Notes under the pieces: model-generated
What the model was told of the DNA's origin: nothing
Databases searched by the model: none
The model's input: the letters and a program-made list of their open reading frames with translations, nothing else
Shown: piece by piece, positions 5,355 to 6,425 of the stretch
Position numbering within the stretch: position 1 is the first letter of the stretch
How the letters are laid out: the number at the start of each line of letters is the position of its first letter
Position numbers and translations under genes: made by a program
Assembly: GCA_019247975.1 (NCBI GenBank)
Contig: JAFBAD010000272.1
Coordinates: 1-6,425 of the forward strand
Origin: Acidimicrobiia bacterium
Lineage (GTDB): Bacteria > Actinomycetota > Acidimicrobiia > Acidimicrobiales > Iamiaceae
Reading direction: 5' to 3'
DNA length: 6,425 bases

Positions 5355-6425
5355 CAGACGACGGCCCCGAGCATCGAACGGATGGTTGGGTGGGCGGACA
5401 GCAGCGCTTCGAGGTCGGCGGGCGGGAGCGGACGCGAGAGCAGGTACCCCTGCACCACGTCGCACGCGGCCTCGCCGAGGAACTCGAGCGCCGCCTCGGT
5501 CTCGACGCCTTCGGCGACGACCCGGAACCCGAGGCGGTGGCCGAGGTCGATCGTCGAGCCGACGATCGTGGCGTCCTTCGCATCGTGGGGCAGCGTCATC
5601 ACGAACGACTTGTCGATCTTCACCTCGTCGACCGGGAGCCGCTTCAGGTACGCGAGCGACGAGTAGCCGGTGCCGAAGTCGTCGATCGACAGCTGGACGC
5701 CCGCGCCCCGGAGGCGGTGGAGGAGGGCGATGCTGCCGTCGGGGTCGCTCATGATGCTGCCCTCGGTGACCTCCAACGTCAGCTGCTCGGGCCGCACGCC
5801 GGTGTTCGCCAGCGCGTCACGCACGAGATCGGGCAGCGAGTCGTCGGCCAGGTTGCGGGCCGAGATGTTCACGCACACCTGCAGCCGCATGCCCGCCGCG
5901 TTCCACCGGGCGGTCTGGCGCAGCGCCTCCTCGAGCACGAGCTGCGTGAGCGACCGGATGAGGCCGGTGCGCTCGGCGAGGGGGATGAAGTCGTCGGGCG
6001 AGATCATCCCCTGGGTCGCGTGCGGCCAGCGGACGAGCGCCTCGACGCCAGTGATCCGTCCGGAGCTCAGCGTCGCCTTCGGCTGGTAGAAGAGCGTGAG
6101 CGAGCGGCTCTCGATCGCGGCGCGCAGCTCACCGACGAGCGCGAGCCGCCCCGGGCTGTACTCGTCGCGATCGGCCGAGTAGAGCGCCACCGCGAGGTGG
6201 CGGCCCTTGGCGTCGTACATGGCGACGTCGGCCCGCTGCAGCAGCGTGTTGGCGTCGGTGCCGTCCTCGGGTGAGACGGCGACCCCGGCGGTCCCGCCGA
6301 CGTCGAGGTGCAGCCCGCCGACCGCGAAGGGTTGGACGAGCGAGGACAGGAGCCGCTCGGCTTCCTGGGCGGCGGCGGCACGGTCCATGCCGGTGAGGAC
6401 CACCGCGAACTCGTCGCCGCCGAGG
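5354..6425 (-). CDS. GGDEF-EAL dual-domain c-di-GMP enzyme (C-terminal part; 5' end outside window)
   Basis: Bifunctional-type c-di-GMP protein of which 356 residues are visible, counting from the first complete codon at 6424. GGDEF sits at the window edge (residues 2-6, bases 6421-6407), so the diguanylate cyclase A-site signature is intact. The rest of that domain runs to about 80 and includes AERLL, SPEDGTDANTLLQRADVAMYDAK and a short GRHLAVALY ending. The EAL domain spans about 105-345 and keeps the known metal and catalytic residues: EAL (E128), N186 in NISARN, E218 in LEVTEG, D248-D249 in DDFGTGYSS, K269 in VKIDKSF, E305 and E308 in VAEGVET, Q325 in VVQGYLL. A working phosphodiesterase is predicted; cyclase activity cannot be judged fully because half the GGDEF domain, any input domain and the start lie beyond 6425. 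It is the first visible gene of the unit that continues into the kinase and response regulator. Confidence 0.95.
   Translation of the reverse strand, partial: LGGDEFAVVLTGMDRAAAAQEAERLLSSLVQPFAVGGLHLDVGGTAGVAVSPEDGTDANTLLQRADVAMYDAKGRHLAVALYSADRDEYSPGRLALVGELRAAIESRSLTLFYQPKATLSSGRITGVEALVRWPHATQGMISPDDFIPLAERTGLIRSLTQLVLEEALRQTARWNAAGMRLQVCVNISARNLADDSLPDLVRDALANTGVRPEQLTLEVTEGSIMSDPDGSIALLHRLRGAGVQLSIDDFGTGYSSLAYLKRLPVDEVKIDKSFVMTLPHDAKDATIVGSTIDLGHRLGFRVVAEGVETEAALEFLGEAACDVVQGYLLSRPLPPADLEALLSAHPTIRSMLGAVV

Noticed and set aside
5344..5583. N-terminal extension of the kinase to 5583
   Set aside because: It is R/S/P-rich shadow sequence lying inside the EAL coding region in another frame. 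The PAS domain begins just after the TTG at 5343.
4876..6274. Plus-strand open frames (4876-5754 and 5288-6274) opposite the kinase and EAL genes
   Set aside because: Both are motif-free antisense shadows; the EAL signature residues on the minus strand establish the real gene.

Overview
The window is very GC-rich, densely coded bacterial DNA with strong G/C bias at third codon positions. That composition, GTG/TTG starts and the set of gene families suggest a high-GC actinobacterium. The secreted 'WYxPG' repeat protein would fit the class Acidimicrobiia, but that placement is an inference, not something the sequence proves. I found no rRNA, tRNA, insertion sequence, CRISPR array, integrase or attachment site.

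Layout. (1) 19-1428, plus: a seven-helix membrane protein with a C-terminal HD-GYP domain, predicted to hydrolyse cyclic di-GMP. (2) 1425-2591, minus: a secreted protein made of seven 'WYxPG' repeats, probably a seven-bladed beta-propeller. Its stop codon shares the palindrome CTAG with the stop of gene 1. (3) 2592-2745: the only appreciable intergenic stretch, between divergent genes. (4) 2746-3192, plus: a small protein resembling the SRPBCC/START fold, function unknown. It overlaps the next gene tail to tail by 19 bp. (5) 3174-6425, minus: a tightly packed three-gene unit transcribed right to left: a GGDEF-EAL protein (cut by the window edge), a soluble PAS hybrid histidine kinase with a C-terminal receiver, and a NarL/LuxR-type response regulator.

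How they may work together. The minus-strand unit joins c-di-GMP turnover (GGDEF-EAL) to phosphotransfer signalling (PAS kinase and response regulator). The genes are 10 nt apart or overlap by 8 nt, so they are probably co-transcribed and translationally coupled. The HD-GYP protein at the other end adds a membrane-linked c-di-GMP sink. The window therefore reads as a signalling neighbourhood with a secreted propeller protein inside it. Whether the propeller or the SRPBCC-like gene belongs to the same circuit cannot be told from sequence alone. Each signalling component belongs to a known family. The parts that look least described are the seven-helix input region of the HD-GYP protein, the degenerate propeller, and the pairing of this kinase type with a NarL-type regulator.
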